Assembly (NCBI RefSeq): GCF_016890225.1 | Contig: NZ_JAFELM010000039.1 | Coordinates: 105,098-169,097 of the forward strand | DNA from: Bacillus suaedaesalsae | GTDB lineage: Bacteria > Bacillota > Bacilli > Bacillales > SA4 | Reading direction: 5' to 3' | Length of the DNA: 64,000 nt | Part shown: one piece after another, positions 44,184 through 52,641 of the stretch | Layout of the letters: every line of letters begins with the position of its first letter | Numbering within the stretch: position 1 is the first letter of the stretch | Program-made: the position numbers and the translations under genes | The notes under the pieces: model-generated | Seen by the model: the letters and a program-made list of their open reading frames with translations, nothing else | Told to the model about the DNA's origin: nothing | Database searches by the model: none

Positions 44184-45833
44184 ATGTTGCAAAGTGAGTT
44201 AACGAAGGAACAGCTTGATTATTGCGCAGAGGAAATCATGAGAGAGCTCAGTCCTGATATAGATTATGATCGAGTGAAGATGAAGAAGGGCTTGAATTTA
44301 TATAGACAAGGCCATGTCTTTAACGCGAAGATGGAAGGTCGTTATATAGAGGCACAGGTTCAGGATGAGAAGCTATACGATGTATCACTTGATTTAGATG
44401 TTTTCGTATTGAGCAGCTGTTCTTGTTCGGTTGAAGGAATTTGCCGACATAAATTAGCCACTTTTTTCTATAGTTATGCGATGGTTGGAAGGGTAGGGGA
44501 TTTCTTCCAGGATTGGAAAAGTAGTAAAAAACTGGATATCACAAAAGCTAGGCCAAAGGACCTAACAAAAGAGGAAGAAGAGAAATCGGTTATTGGAGAA
44601 AAAGTGAGTGCTTGGTATACATATTTCAAAAGAAGCTATCATGCGTTTAAGGAAAAGCATAAGCAGGATCGTTTTTCCTTTAATCAACTGTTTCTGTTTG
44701 AGTCGATTTATCGTGTCTTTTTTCAAGACCTGAGAAAAAGTGCACCTCAGACTCCTTTTATAAAGGATTTATTTATCATCCATGCTGCCATCTATACGAT
44801 GCAAAAGCTTGTGGAAGAGTCGGAACAGTCTAAGCTTTCAATTAGCAGTAAGGATTCGTACGTGTATCCTTACATGAGTGAATTGCTTAATAACGTTTAT
44901 GAGCGCTTAGTCGAAATTAAAAGTTTAGCCATTCCTCTTTCGGCTGAATCTTTATTAAAAGATACACGCGAACATTTATCGCAGCTGCTGTTTTCTGGCA
45001 ATGAATATCAATATGAACGATTAATGGCGTACTTTTTCGTTTGGAATGTTCTGCTCCGAAAAGAATGGATTCAAGAAGAGAAAGCTTTTCTTACTGAAAA
45101 AAAAGAAGAATTTATTAAACGGAAACAGTCCTTTGCTGTTGAGTGCCAGTTTGCCTTAGCGCATCTAGCCTATCTAGAAAAAGACGACGATGCAGCTCTT
45201 AAACTGTTAACTACTATTCAAGGGAACATCCTTCGTTTTTATTACTTCTGGATAGCCAATCTACAACCGGCGCAGGAATGGCAACGTCAACGTATTTGGC
45301 TAGATGTAACACTTGAGATTTTGGAGGAACATCATAAACGTTTAATTGATTATCACTCAAAGCGCAACATGACACGGCAGTTTCTTCCTTACTATGAGGA
45401 AAATGCAAAACAACTTGACGATCCATCTAGTTATGAAATGGTTTTGAAGTCATTGCTTCCTTATAGTTTTCAGGAGTTTGATCACTATTTGCTCGAAAAT
45501 CAAAATTACGACACGTGGGCTGATTTACAAATGCTTGTCGGTTATCAAATTGATGAACAACCTCGTGAGTTATTAAAACAAATTGAAGCTATCGATATCA
45601 CGGTGTTAATTCCCCTCTATCACAGGGCTGTGAATGAAGCCATTAAGGGGCGAAATCGACCTTCTTACAAATTAGCGGTTCGTTATTTAAAAAAACTGCG
45701 AACGTATTATAAAAAGTTAAAGCAAGTGGAACGCTGGGATGAATTCATTGACCGTTTGGCAACGGAACATAAACGATTACGTGCTTTTCAAGAGGAATTA
45801 GAGAGAGGAAAGTTGCTTCATGTTAGAAATTAA
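44184..45833 (+). CDS. ywqB: SWIM zinc-finger protein YwqB
   Basis: A 549-aa protein. Residues ~50-100 hold a SWIM-type motif, with CSCSVEGICRHKLA giving the CxC...CxH ligands. The remainder is helical and charged. SWIM proteins pair with SNF2 ATPases, and here the stop overlaps the downstream helicase by 14 bp, so the two are translationally coupled as in Bacillus ywqB-ywqA. The role in DNA metabolism is inferred from the partner. Confidence 0.9.
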   Translation: MLQSELTKEQLDYCAEEIMRELSPDIDYDRVKMKKGLNLYRQGHVFNAKMEGRYIEAQVQDEKLYDVSLDLDVFVLSSCSCSVEGICRHKLATFFYSYAMVGRVGDFFQDWKSSKKLDITKARPKDLTKEEEEKSVIGEKVSAWYTYFKRSYHAFKEKHKQDRFSFNQLFLFESIYRVFFQDLRKSAPQTPFIKDLFIIHAAIYTMQKLVEESEQSKLSISSKDSYVYPYMSELLNNVYERLVEIKSLAIPLSAESLLKDTREHLSQLLFSGNEYQYERLMAYFFVWNVLLRKEWIQEEKAFLTEKKEEFIKRKQSFAVECQFALAHLAYLEKDDDAALKLLTTIQGNILRFYYFWIANLQPAQEWQRQRIWLDVTLEILEEHHKRLIDYHSKRNMTRQFLPYYEENAKQLDDPSSYEMVLKSLLPYSFQEFDHYLLENQNYDTWADLQMLVGYQIDEQPRELLKQIEAIDITVLIPLYHRAVNEAIKGRNRPSYKLAVRYLKKLRTYYKKLKQVERWDEFIDRLATEHKRLRAFQEELERGKLLHVRN

Positions 45834-48591
45834 AACAATGATTGGACGATCAGAGTGGCTTTCTGATAAAGGGATGTTTTTATGGTGTGAAAATGAAGCT
45901 GGATTTTCACTTGATTTGGAGGATTGGAAACATGACGCCTTCGCAAGACATGAAGCTACCTTTTACGGAACCTTTCTAAAAAAGCATGATTGGAAGCGGC
46001 AGGAAGGTGCTCTCCTCTCCCCTTGGATCGCATTAGATTATCTAGCAAACCCAAACGAAAATTCTTTATCTAGAATTCATTGGGATGAAGATGCAACGTA
46101 TCTCAAAACGATTGCCAGCGCCCTCATGGAGGCAATTCAATTTGGGGACTTCATGCCAGATTTTGATGCATGGCTAGAAGGGAAAACAGCGTGGCGACAC
46201 ACTTCCCTTGTCTTATCTGATACAGAAAAAGAATTGTTCAGCTTAGCTGTTCAAGAGTTTATTGAATCCGATCAGGAACTATTCGAGCAGTGGAAGGAAT
46301 TACAGTCCCGCTATCCTTTATTGAAAAAGAAAGGGATGGTTGTAGATGAAGACGACTGGCTCCAGAAAATTGGGTGGCAGGAAGACCCTTCACGTTTCCG
46401 TATTGGGTTACGTTTAGAAGAACCTTTGGAAGATGGCCTTGACTGGCATCTAGAAGTGGTGTTGCGTGACAAGGAAATTCCAGACGAGTTGATTCCTTTA
46501 AACGAAGTTCGCGAGCTAGATGAAGAGTCCTCCCTTTCCATTACAAGAGCCATTGACCGTTGGACTTCCTTAATTCCATGGTTACAGCATGGCGAATCAA
46601 TTAAACAAACATTATCCGAAATAGAAGCATTTGAATTTTTAACTGGTGCGAGTACAACCTTGACGAGTGCAGGTGTTGAAATCCTACTACCTTCTTGGTG
46701 GCAGTCGATTAAAGATTCACAGGCTCAGCTAAAAGCTAAAGTTAAAAATTCTCCAAGTTCTTCGAGGCAATCGTTTGTTGGCATGAATGCGATTATCCAA
46801 TACGACTGGCGCTTATCGACGAACGGAATTGACATATCAGAGGAAGAGTTTACAAAGCTGGTCGAGGAAAAACGAAGGCTAATAAACATTCGAGGTCGTT
46901 GGATTCGTTTAGACCCTAACTTCATTAAACAAGTACAAACGATTATGCAAAAAGCAAATCGTGAAGGCTTGCGTTTTTGGGATGTGCTCGAGCAGGAGCT
47001 CTTGCAGGAAGATCGTGAAGCTAACGTTGAGGAGCTTGAATCGGCTCAAATATTCCGTCACATTCAAATCGAAATTAACGAGCAGTTATCTGGCATGATT
47101 CGTAAGCTTACTGAGGCAAAAGAGCTTCCTCCAGTTGAAGTACCCGCTACCTTTAAAGGAGAACTAAGACCGTATCAAAAACATGGTGTTGAATGGCTTT
47201 CTTTCTTGCGTGGTTTTGGGTTTGGAGCTTGTCTAGCGGACGACATGGGTCTTGGTAAAACGGTGCAGATGATTACGTACTTTTTACATGTCAAAGAAAA
47301 AGAGAATCCGAAAACACCAGCATTAATTATTTGCCCAACCTCCGTTCTCGGCAACTGGCAACGAGAGCTTGAAAAGTTCGCTCCTTCTCTTAACGTTCAT
47401 TTACATTACGGAGCGAATCGTAAAAAAGAAGAACAGTTCAAAAACTCAATTAAAGATGCTGATATTGTCATTACTTCTTACGGTCTTGCTCATTTAGACC
47501 TTGAAGAGCTTCAAGACATTCAGTGGAGTTCTTTATGTATTGATGAAGCGCAAAACATTAAAAATGCTGATACGAAGCAATCCCGCTCGGTAAGAAGTTT
47601 AAACGGTAATCATCATATTGCGTTGACGGGTACTCCAATGGAAAACCGTTTATCAGAGCTTTGGGCCATTTATGATTTTATTAATAGAGGCTATCTTGGT
47701 AGTTTAACTCAGTTTCATAAGCGCTTTGTTGTTCCAATTGAACGCGATCACGAAAAGGAACGGGTGGAAATGCTGCAAAAAATGATTCGACCATTCCTAC
47801 TGCGTCGTACGAAAAAGGATCAAGAAGTGGCGTTAAATTTACCGGATAAACAGGAACAAAAGGAATATTGTGCGTTAACCGTTGAGCAAGCTTCATTATA
47901 CGAACAGCTCGTAAAAGATACGTTCGAACAAATTGAAGCATTAACCGGCATGCAACGAAAAGGACTTGTCTTGAAAATGCTCGGCAAGCTGAAGCAAGTA
48001 TGTAATCATCCAAGTCTTTATTTGAAGGAAGAAAAGCCAAAAGATATTGTGACTCGTTCAAATAAGATGGAAAAGCTAGCTGAGCTTGTACAAAATATTC
48101 GAGATCAAGAAGAAAGCTGCATTATTTTTACTCAGTATATTTCAATGGGGAACATGATTCGCGAGTTTCTAGAAAATGAGTTCAAGGAACCTGTTCGATT
48201 CCTTCACGGTGGTACATCGAAGGTCGAGCGTGACCGAATGATCCAAGACTTCCAGGAAGGTAAACAACAATTCCTCATTCTTTCATTAAAAGCTGGTGGA
48301 ACAGGTCTGAACTTAACGGCTGCTAACCATGTCATTCACTATGACCGTTGGTGGAATCCTGCCGTTGAGAATCAAGCAACCGACCGTGCCTATCGTATTG
48401 GTCAAACGAAGTTCGTTCACGTCCACAAACTGATTACGAATGGAACATTGGAAGAAAAAATAGATGAAATGCTAGAAAAAAAGCAACAACTAAACGAAGA
48501 AATTATCCAAAGTGAAGCATGGATTACAGAGCTGTCCACTCGTGATCTACACGAATTATTCTCATTACGCTCAGGCTGGAGTGGTGAATAG
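45820..48591 (+). CDS. ywqA: SNF2-family helicase YwqA
   Basis: A 923-aa superfamily 2 ATPase. The C-terminal half has Walker A DDMGLGKTVQ, the DEAQ box (CIDEAQNIKNA), TGTPMENRLSELW, LRRTKKD, then FTQYISMG and LNLTAANHVIHYDRWWNPAVENQATDRAYRIGQ. The N-terminal ~450 residues are a specific bacterial SNF2 region. It acts as a DNA translocase/remodeller, probably in repair or recombination. Coupled to ywqB upstream, and its stop overlaps or abuts a 37-aa ORF downstream. Confidence 0.95.
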   Translation: MLEIKTMIGRSEWLSDKGMFLWCENEAGFSLDLEDWKHDAFARHEATFYGTFLKKHDWKRQEGALLSPWIALDYLANPNENSLSRIHWDEDATYLKTIASALMEAIQFGDFMPDFDAWLEGKTAWRHTSLVLSDTEKELFSLAVQEFIESDQELFEQWKELQSRYPLLKKKGMVVDEDDWLQKIGWQEDPSRFRIGLRLEEPLEDGLDWHLEVVLRDKEIPDELIPLNEVRELDEESSLSITRAIDRWTSLIPWLQHGESIKQTLSEIEAFEFLTGASTTLTSAGVEILLPSWWQSIKDSQAQLKAKVKNSPSSSRQSFVGMNAIIQYDWRLSTNGIDISEEEFTKLVEEKRRLINIRGRWIRLDPNFIKQVQTIMQKANREGLRFWDVLEQELLQEDREANVEELESAQIFRHIQIEINEQLSGMIRKLTEAKELPPVEVPATFKGELRPYQKHGVEWLSFLRGFGFGACLADDMGLGKTVQMITYFLHVKEKENPKTPALIICPTSVLGNWQRELEKFAPSLNVHLHYGANRKKEEQFKNSIKDADIVITSYGLAHLDLEELQDIQWSSLCIDEAQNIKNADTKQSRSVRSLNGNHHIALTGTPMENRLSELWAIYDFINRGYLGSLTQFHKRFVVPIERDHEKERVEMLQKMIRPFLLRRTKKDQEVALNLPDKQEQKEYCALTVEQASLYEQLVKDTFEQIEALTGMQRKGLVLKMLGKLKQVCNHPSLYLKEEKPKDIVTRSNKMEKLAELVQNIRDQEESCIIFTQYISMGNMIREFLENEFKEPVRFLHGGTSKVERDRMIQDFQEGKQQFLILSLKAGGTGLNLTAANHVIHYDRWWNPAVENQATDRAYRIGQTKFVHVHKLITNGTLEEKIDEMLEKKQQLNEEIIQSEAWITELSTRDLHELFSLRSGWSGE

Positions 48592-48705
48592 ATGGCGAAG
48601 AAAAAAGCAAAAAAAGAGGAAGTAATCATTGACCCAAAACATAAAGACAAAGCGAAAGAGTGGCAGTCTTTTTATCGGTTGATGTCTGCGAAGGTGAAGA
48701 AATAG
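48592..48705 (+). CDS. 37-aa basic protein after ywqA
   Basis: ATG immediately follows the TAG of ywqA, with GGAGTGGTG about 8 bp upstream, so it is translationally coupled. The sequence is MAKKKAKKEEVIIDPKHKDKAKEWQSF... and ends in a Lys-rich tail. Small, highly basic, possibly DNA- or helicase-binding. No family recognised. Confidence 0.6.
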   Translation: MAKKKAKKEEVIIDPKHKDKAKEWQSFYRLMSAKVKK

Positions 48706-48811
48706 TTGAGAAAGCGTTGGTCTTTTTGGGCCAAGGCTTTTTTGTTGTTAATAATCCTCTGCTTGTCATCATATCCTTTTATATAGCTTATCTATACAAA
48801 AGGAGATCGTT

Positions 48812-49273
48812 ATGCGAAGACGAAGAAATTTACCCCTACTGCCGATGGGAATCATCTGTCTAGGTATCTTTATCCTTTACTTATTAGGTTCATTCCTCTT
48901 TTCAGGAGGTCAGCAGGCAGAACGTGTTGTTGATCAGTTTTATGCGTATGAGCAAGATGGAGATTTCTCTAACTCCTGGGAGTTACTTCATCCTGATATG
49001 AAAAAGAAGTTTGAACAAGGTGACTATATTCAAGACCGTGCTCACGTTTTCATTGGTCACTTCGGTGCTGATACCTTTTCCTATACAATAGAAGAGGAAG
49101 ACAAGGTCGAAAACTGGAGAATGTCAAAAGAGACGGACTCCCATAAGGTAGCCTATAAATTTGTTGTCACACAAAAATATAACGGGAAATACGGTTCGTT
49201 TAGCTTCCTACAAGATGTTTATGTGGTAGACCATAAGGGAGATTGGGTCATTGTTTGGGATTACAATGATTAA
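48812..49273 (+). CDS. Membrane-anchored hypothetical protein
   Basis: A 153-aa protein. One N-terminal membrane helix (MGIICLGIFILYLLGSFLF) preceded by a basic stretch, then a soluble extracytoplasmic domain with an NTF2-like pattern (AERVVDQFYAYEQDGDFSNSWELLHPDMKKKF) and a beta end (SFLQDVYVVDHKGDWVIVWDYND). AAAGGAG before the ATG. Its 3' end overlaps the convergent VanZ gene by 26 bp. Confidence 0.68.
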   Translation: MRRRRNLPLLPMGIICLGIFILYLLGSFLFSGGQQAERVVDQFYAYEQDGDFSNSWELLHPDMKKKFEQGDYIQDRAHVFIGHFGADTFSYTIEEEDKVENWRMSKETDSHKVAYKFVVTQKYNGKYGSFSFLQDVYVVDHKGDWVIVWDYND

Positions 49274-49739
49274 ATAACATATATAAGCTAATCCCAACGA
49301 TTCCTCCAATCGTATCAATACCTACATCATGTATAAGTGGCGTTCGGTTTCCTGTAAAGTGTTGATGTAGTTCATCTTGTACTGCATAAATAAAAACGAA
49401 AACAATAGAGCTTATAAATCCGGTTGTAATGCGTCTTTTTAATAAAGTTTGGATGAGTGCTCGATATGTAAAAAATCCGAGTAAGAAGAATATCCCAAAG
49501 TGAGCACCTTTTCGAATAAAAAATTCAACGAAAGCTGTTCCGCCTAATTTTTCAGTGCTAACTTCATACCCTGCATAATCAAACTGAACCCAGTCAAAGC
49601 TTCCTTCAATCCATTTTTCATTGATAAAATCACCGAGAAATGGTTTCACGTCCTGCTCTTGATAAGGTTGGTCGGAAAACCAAAATATGATTGACGCTAT
49701 TACCACCACGGGGAGCCATATTAGTATTTTATATTTCAT
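49248..49739 (-). CDS. VanZ family membrane protein
   Basis: A 163-aa protein with five membrane helices and VanZ landmarks: WFSDQPYQEQ, FFIRKGAHFGIFFLLGFFTYRAL, and FIYAVQDELHQHFTGNRTPLIHDVGIDTIGGIVG. ATG at 49739 has CAGGTG upstream; the ORF start at 49778 is not needed. VanZ proteins are widely found and can reduce teicoplanin sensitivity, but most chromosomal ones have unknown roles. Convergent with the preceding gene. Confidence 0.9.
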   Translation of the reverse strand: MKYKILIWLPVVVIASIIFWFSDQPYQEQDVKPFLGDFINEKWIEGSFDWVQFDYAGYEVSTEKLGGTAFVEFFIRKGAHFGIFFLLGFFTYRALIQTLLKRRITTGFISSIVFVFIYAVQDELHQHFTGNRTPLIHDVGIDTIGGIVGISLYMLFNHCNPKQ

Positions 49740-49812
49740 CTTATTCACCTGTTTTTTACATCTAGTATAACAAAACAAACGAAAACCTACTTTACATGTG
49801 TAAGTAGGTTTA

Positions 49813-49923
49813 TCACTTTACTATTAATTTTATCCAACCAAATACAGCTATCCATAACGGTATACTAATACACGTTCCCCAAAATAGGCCGACTACCAGA
49901 TTTCCTTCGTACTCATGATCCAT
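49813..49923 (-). CDS. 36-aa membrane peptide
   Basis: Short ORF MDHEYEGNLVV followed by a single hydrophobic helix (GTCISIPLWIAVFGWIKLIV). GGGGATGTG lies upstream of ATG. It is on the same strand as ssbB, between it and VanZ. No family recognised. Borderline by length, supported by the ribosome-site-like sequence and membrane pattern. Confidence 0.45.
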   Translation of the reverse strand: MDHEYEGNLVVGLFWGTCISIPLWIAVFGWIKLIVK

Positions 49924-50002
49924 ACGAATCACATCCCCTGAGTTCTTTCTATTAAGTTTACCCAGTTATTTTGAGGAATATGCCCGCTATCCATTAGGAA
50001 TG

Positions 50003-50028
50003 AAAAAAACTAGCCCTAACAGGCTAGT
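50003..50028 (-). terminator. Terminator on the ssbB strand
   Basis: ACTAGCC, loop, GGCTAGT with TTTTTTT on the minus strand. Confidence 0.75.
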
Positions 50029-50041
50029 AACAAAAATGAGG

Positions 50042-50067
50042 ACTTGCTTATTCAAAGATAAGCAAGT
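50042..50067. other. Perfect hairpin downstream of ssbB
   Basis: ACTTGCTTAT and ATAAGCAAGT, 10-bp arms, six-base loop. It sits between ssbB and the terminator above. Purpose unclear; perhaps part of the 3' end. Confidence 0.55.
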
Positions 50068-50176
50068 ATAGAGAAGAGTTCGTTGATTCTTTCTAATGTG
50101 GAAAAAGAGGTGTTCACTTTAGTGCTATCTGCCGCTCCTTACTCTTGATGACATCACTCCCTTCAGATAACATTCC

Positions 50177-50512
50177 TTACACTAGCGCTTCTTTTTTTGT
50201 GCTCAAAAATTTAACGCCTTCTGCAATGACTTCTGTTACATATACTCTTTGGCCATCGTTATTATCGTAGCTTCTCGTTTGAATTCTTCCAGTCACACCT
50301 ATTACAGAACCTTTTCGGCAGTAGTTAGCTGTGTTCTCTGCATTTTTCTTCCACAGTGTGCAATTTAGAAAATCTGTATCATAATCTCCGTTTTGATTTT
50401 TGAAATTGCGGTTAACTGCTAGAGTAATAGAAGTAACAGCTTTTCCATCTTCTAAATATTTCAGCTCTGGATCTTTTACTAATCTTCCTACTAAAATGAC
50501 CTTGTTTATCAA
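50177..50512 (-). CDS. ssbB: Single-stranded DNA-binding protein SsbB-like
   Basis: A 111-aa OB-fold SSB (INKVILVGRLVKDPELKYLEDGKAVTSITLAVNR, then DFLNCTLWKKNAENTANYCRKGSVIGVTGRIQTRSYDN). The acidic C-terminal tail of SSB is absent; the length matches Bacillus SsbB (YwpH), used in competence. TTG start with AGGAGGGGG 9 bp upstream. Its neighbours recall the Bacillus ywpH-ywpG area, which supports the name. Confidence 0.85.
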   Translation of the reverse strand: MINKVILVGRLVKDPELKYLEDGKAVTSITLAVNRNFKNQNGDYDTDFLNCTLWKKNAENTANYCRKGSVIGVTGRIQTRSYDNNDGQRVYVTEVIAEGVKFLSTKKEALV

Positions 50513-50668
50513 TTTAATCCCCCTCCTTGGACATATCGTAAACGAGTCTTTATTACTAGTAAAATCAGCAAAATCCCCTCTTGCACTCCCTTCTTCTTAC
50601 AATAATTAACTTTTGTCGTTTGAAATTTTGATTTTCACATCATGCACATATAAAAAAAACGTTTTCCA

Positions 50669-51112
50669 CTAAATTTGACAATTTTTTTCGACATTTGGAA
50701 TCGTGAAGTAAGAATATCGATTTTCATAACCAATACATAGTTTTTCTAACACTTTAGGAATAGTTAATTGATTAAATGTTCCGGGGTCCTTCGTAGGGGA
50801 TTTCTTTGAATAAAAAATAACAGAAGGTCCGGTTTGATGGAATAGTATTGTAACACTCACACCATCTGTCCCATCCTTCGAAGCATACAACAGCTCAATT
50901 GAAGGCGGTGGCTCTGGGTGATATCCATCCCTCTGTTCCTTCACTTGATTTTCTAGTATTCTAGCAGACTGAAAGACAGCATCAGAAAATCGTCCAACCA
51001 ATCCGACATCCGGATCCCCACCAGAAAACACAAGCTGAACCGGACTAAGCCGCTCTCCCCTCACGTTCGACAACCCACTCACACGAATACCTGCTAAATA
51101 ATAGTTATCGAT
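50669..51112 (-). CDS. YwpG-like protein with probable ATC start
   Basis: The frame encodes about 147 aa if it starts at ATC (51112), which has AAAGGAGG exactly 8 bp upstream. The reading DNYYLAGIRVSGLSNVRGERLSPVQLVF looks conserved from that point. The nearest ordinary start, GTG at 51082, has only a weak site. There is no ATG, GTG or TTG between the upstream in-frame stop and the GTG. The domain pattern (VFSGGDPDVGLVGRF, DGVSVTILFHQTGPSVIFYSKK) is unassigned; position next to ssbB suggests YwpG. Preceded by a hairpin that separates it from the PapR-like ORF. Confidence 0.7.
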   Translation of the reverse strand: MDNYYLAGIRVSGLSNVRGERLSPVQLVFSGGDPDVGLVGRFSDAVFQSARILENQVKEQRDGYHPEPPPSIELLYASKDGTDGVSVTILFHQTGPSVIFYSKKSPTKDPGTFNQLTIPKVLEKLCIGYENRYSYFTIPNVEKNCQI

Positions 51113-51133
51113 TACGGATTCCTCCTTTGAAGA

Positions 51134-51160
51134 GAAACTGGATGTGGGTCATCCAGTTTC
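51134..51160. other. Hairpin between PapR-like and YwpG-like genes
   Basis: GAAACTGGAT and ATCCAGTTTC, perfect 10-bp arms, seven-base loop, with no strong T tract. It lies directly before the AAAGGAGG of the YwpG-like gene and could affect translation or attenuate the upstream message. Confidence 0.6.
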
Positions 51161-51273
51161 TAGTGTTCTGATGGTAATTGATCGATTGCAATATTTGTTG
51201 TTAACCCTGCATCTACAATTACCAGTACTGTTACTGCTGCAAGTAGAGCAAGTCCGATTATCCATTTCTTCAT
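51160..51273 (-). CDS. PapR-like exported signalling peptide
   Basis: A 37-aa ORF with AAAGGAGGG ahead of its ATG. It has a hydrophobic export signal (WIIGLALLAAVTVLVIVDAG) and a short C-terminal segment ending DQLPSEH. PapR peptides of the Bacillus cereus group end in similar short sequences (for example DLPFEF). It is transcribed divergently from a PlcR-type regulator starting at 51435. It is the probable ligand, processed to its last 5-7 residues and re-imported. Resemblance is by pattern only. Confidence 0.68.
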   Translation of the reverse strand: MKKWIIGLALLAAVTVLVIVDAGLTTNIAIDQLPSEH

Positions 51274-51434
51274 CTAAATCCCTCCTTTCGAGAAATTACT
51301 ATACAAGAAAAAGAAAAACCTCGCTCAGGCGATTTAGATAATTTAGAATATAAATATCTACATTTTTCTTCAAAATTCTCACTATATTGATTTTTTGTAT
51401 AATTTTGGTTTTATTTTCATGGAGAGTGATTAAA

Positions 51435-52343
51435 ATGTTGAAATGGGATTCAGAAAGATTAGGAGAAGAAATAAAAAATCTACGTCTAATGGCAGGAATA
51501 ACTCAAAAGGAATTAGCTGACGGAGTAAATTTATCACAAGCAGCAATTTCTAAATTAGAAAATGGCAATACCGGGAATACACCCAATGCCCCAAACCTAC
51601 TATTAATAGCAGAATTTTTAGGTTATCCAATTGACTACTTTTTCCTTACAGCAACTCATACGAGTGTAGATTATGCTAAAAATGTGAAAGAGAAAATCAG
51701 AGACTACATAAAGAACCAAGATTATGAGAACGCATACTCATATATTAAGAGGGAAAGCAAGCAACGCGTATTCCAAGAAAATCGAGTTAATCAACAATTT
51801 TTAAAATGGCAAGAAGGTGTTGCACTCTATTATATAAATAATAATAAAGAAGAGACTCTTTCCCTATTAGAAGAAGCGTTGAGTTTGTCAATATGCTCTC
51901 CTAAGCTGCAATCGGAGAGAAATATTGAAATCTTAAATAGTATCGGCATTACTCATTTTGAAAGTAAGGATATGGATAGCGCAATAGAAACCTTTGAAAA
52001 AGCATTGAAACAATATAAAAAAATTCCATATATTGAAGAAGCTACGATAAAAACTAAACTATTTTATAACCTTGCAAAGACATATACACGAAAAAAAGAA
52101 TATGATTATTCAAATGAACTATGTTTAGAAGCTATCAAATGGACGGTTGACCATCATAGATTAAGGTTATTAGGAAAATTACATTATCATATCGGCTTCA
52201 ATTATTTACAAATGAAAAAGTATAGTGAAGCACATGGCTTCCTTTCAAAAAGTATTGTCTTTTTAGAGGTCGAAAACGATCATAAAAGTTTACAAGTAGC
52301 CAAAGAGAAGCTAGAACTAACATCAAAAAAACTGAAGGGATAG
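51435..52343 (+). CDS. PlcR-family HTH/TPR regulator, second copy
   Basis: A 302-aa protein, HTH in residues ~5-65 (LGEEIKNLRLMAGITQKELADGV, then ISKLENGNT), followed by TPR-like helices (LNSIGITHFESKDMDSAIETFEKAL, KLHYHIGFNYLQMKKY). ATG at 51435 has GGAGAGTG about 9 bp upstream; the longer frame has no site. It resembles the 2583-3458 regulator in length and repeat content. The divergent 37-aa peptide is its likely ligand. Targets may include the downstream cell-wall genes but are not visible. Confidence 0.85.
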   Translation: MLKWDSERLGEEIKNLRLMAGITQKELADGVNLSQAAISKLENGNTGNTPNAPNLLLIAEFLGYPIDYFFLTATHTSVDYAKNVKEKIRDYIKNQDYENAYSYIKRESKQRVFQENRVNQQFLKWQEGVALYYINNNKEETLSLLEEALSLSICSPKLQSERNIEILNSIGITHFESKDMDSAIETFEKALKQYKKIPYIEEATIKTKLFYNLAKTYTRKKEYDYSNELCLEAIKWTVDHHRLRLLGKLHYHIGFNYLQMKKYSEAHGFLSKSIVFLEVENDHKSLQVAKEKLELTSKKLKG

Positions 52344-52363
52344 ACATAATCGTCTATCCTTTT
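52335..52363 (+). terminator. Terminator of the second PlcR-like gene
   Basis: AAGGGATAGAC, loop, GTCTATCCTTTT. Confidence 0.85.
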
Positions 52364-52502
52364 CCATTCACCCTCAACATACAATGATGTTATAATGAAA
52401 AGTACGGCTTATCACTTCCAATAGACATATTTTGGATAATGTATGATACACTATTTTTAGATGGTTTTTTAGAATAAGTATTGGTTCGCTGATTTATTTT
52501 AA

Positions 52503-52605
52503 ATTTCGCCAAATTATTGGATGATTTCGCCAAAATAATTTAAATTACGCCAGATTAATGATCGAGATCGCCAGAATATGCTGGGATTTCGCCAAATAAA
52601 TAAGG
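52503..52605. repeat. Five tandem 21-bp CGCCAAATTAAT repeats
   Basis: TCGCC cores at 52506, 52527, 52547 (ACGCC), 52568 and 52589, spaced 20-21 bp, each followed by an A/T-rich half such as AAATTATTG, AAAATAATT or AGATTAATG. The array is between the second PlcR-like gene and the penicillin-binding protein gene. Two-helical-turn spacing would put protein contacts on one face. It may instead be a mobile-type intergenic repeat. Confidence 0.6.
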
Positions 52606-52616
52606 GACAGTCCCTT
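52602..52616. repeat. Small palindrome AAGGGACAGTCCCTT
   Basis: A 15-bp palindrome just upstream of the penicillin-binding protein gene, similar to the GGGAC-type arms at 3521 and 62321. Probably part of the same dispersed family. Confidence 0.55.
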
Positions 52617-52641
52617 TACTATAGTTAGAAAGGAAATAGAT

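Noticed and set aside
52503..52605. 21-bp repeats as a CRISPR
   Set aside because: The repeated core is only about 12 bp with no room for spacers of usual length.
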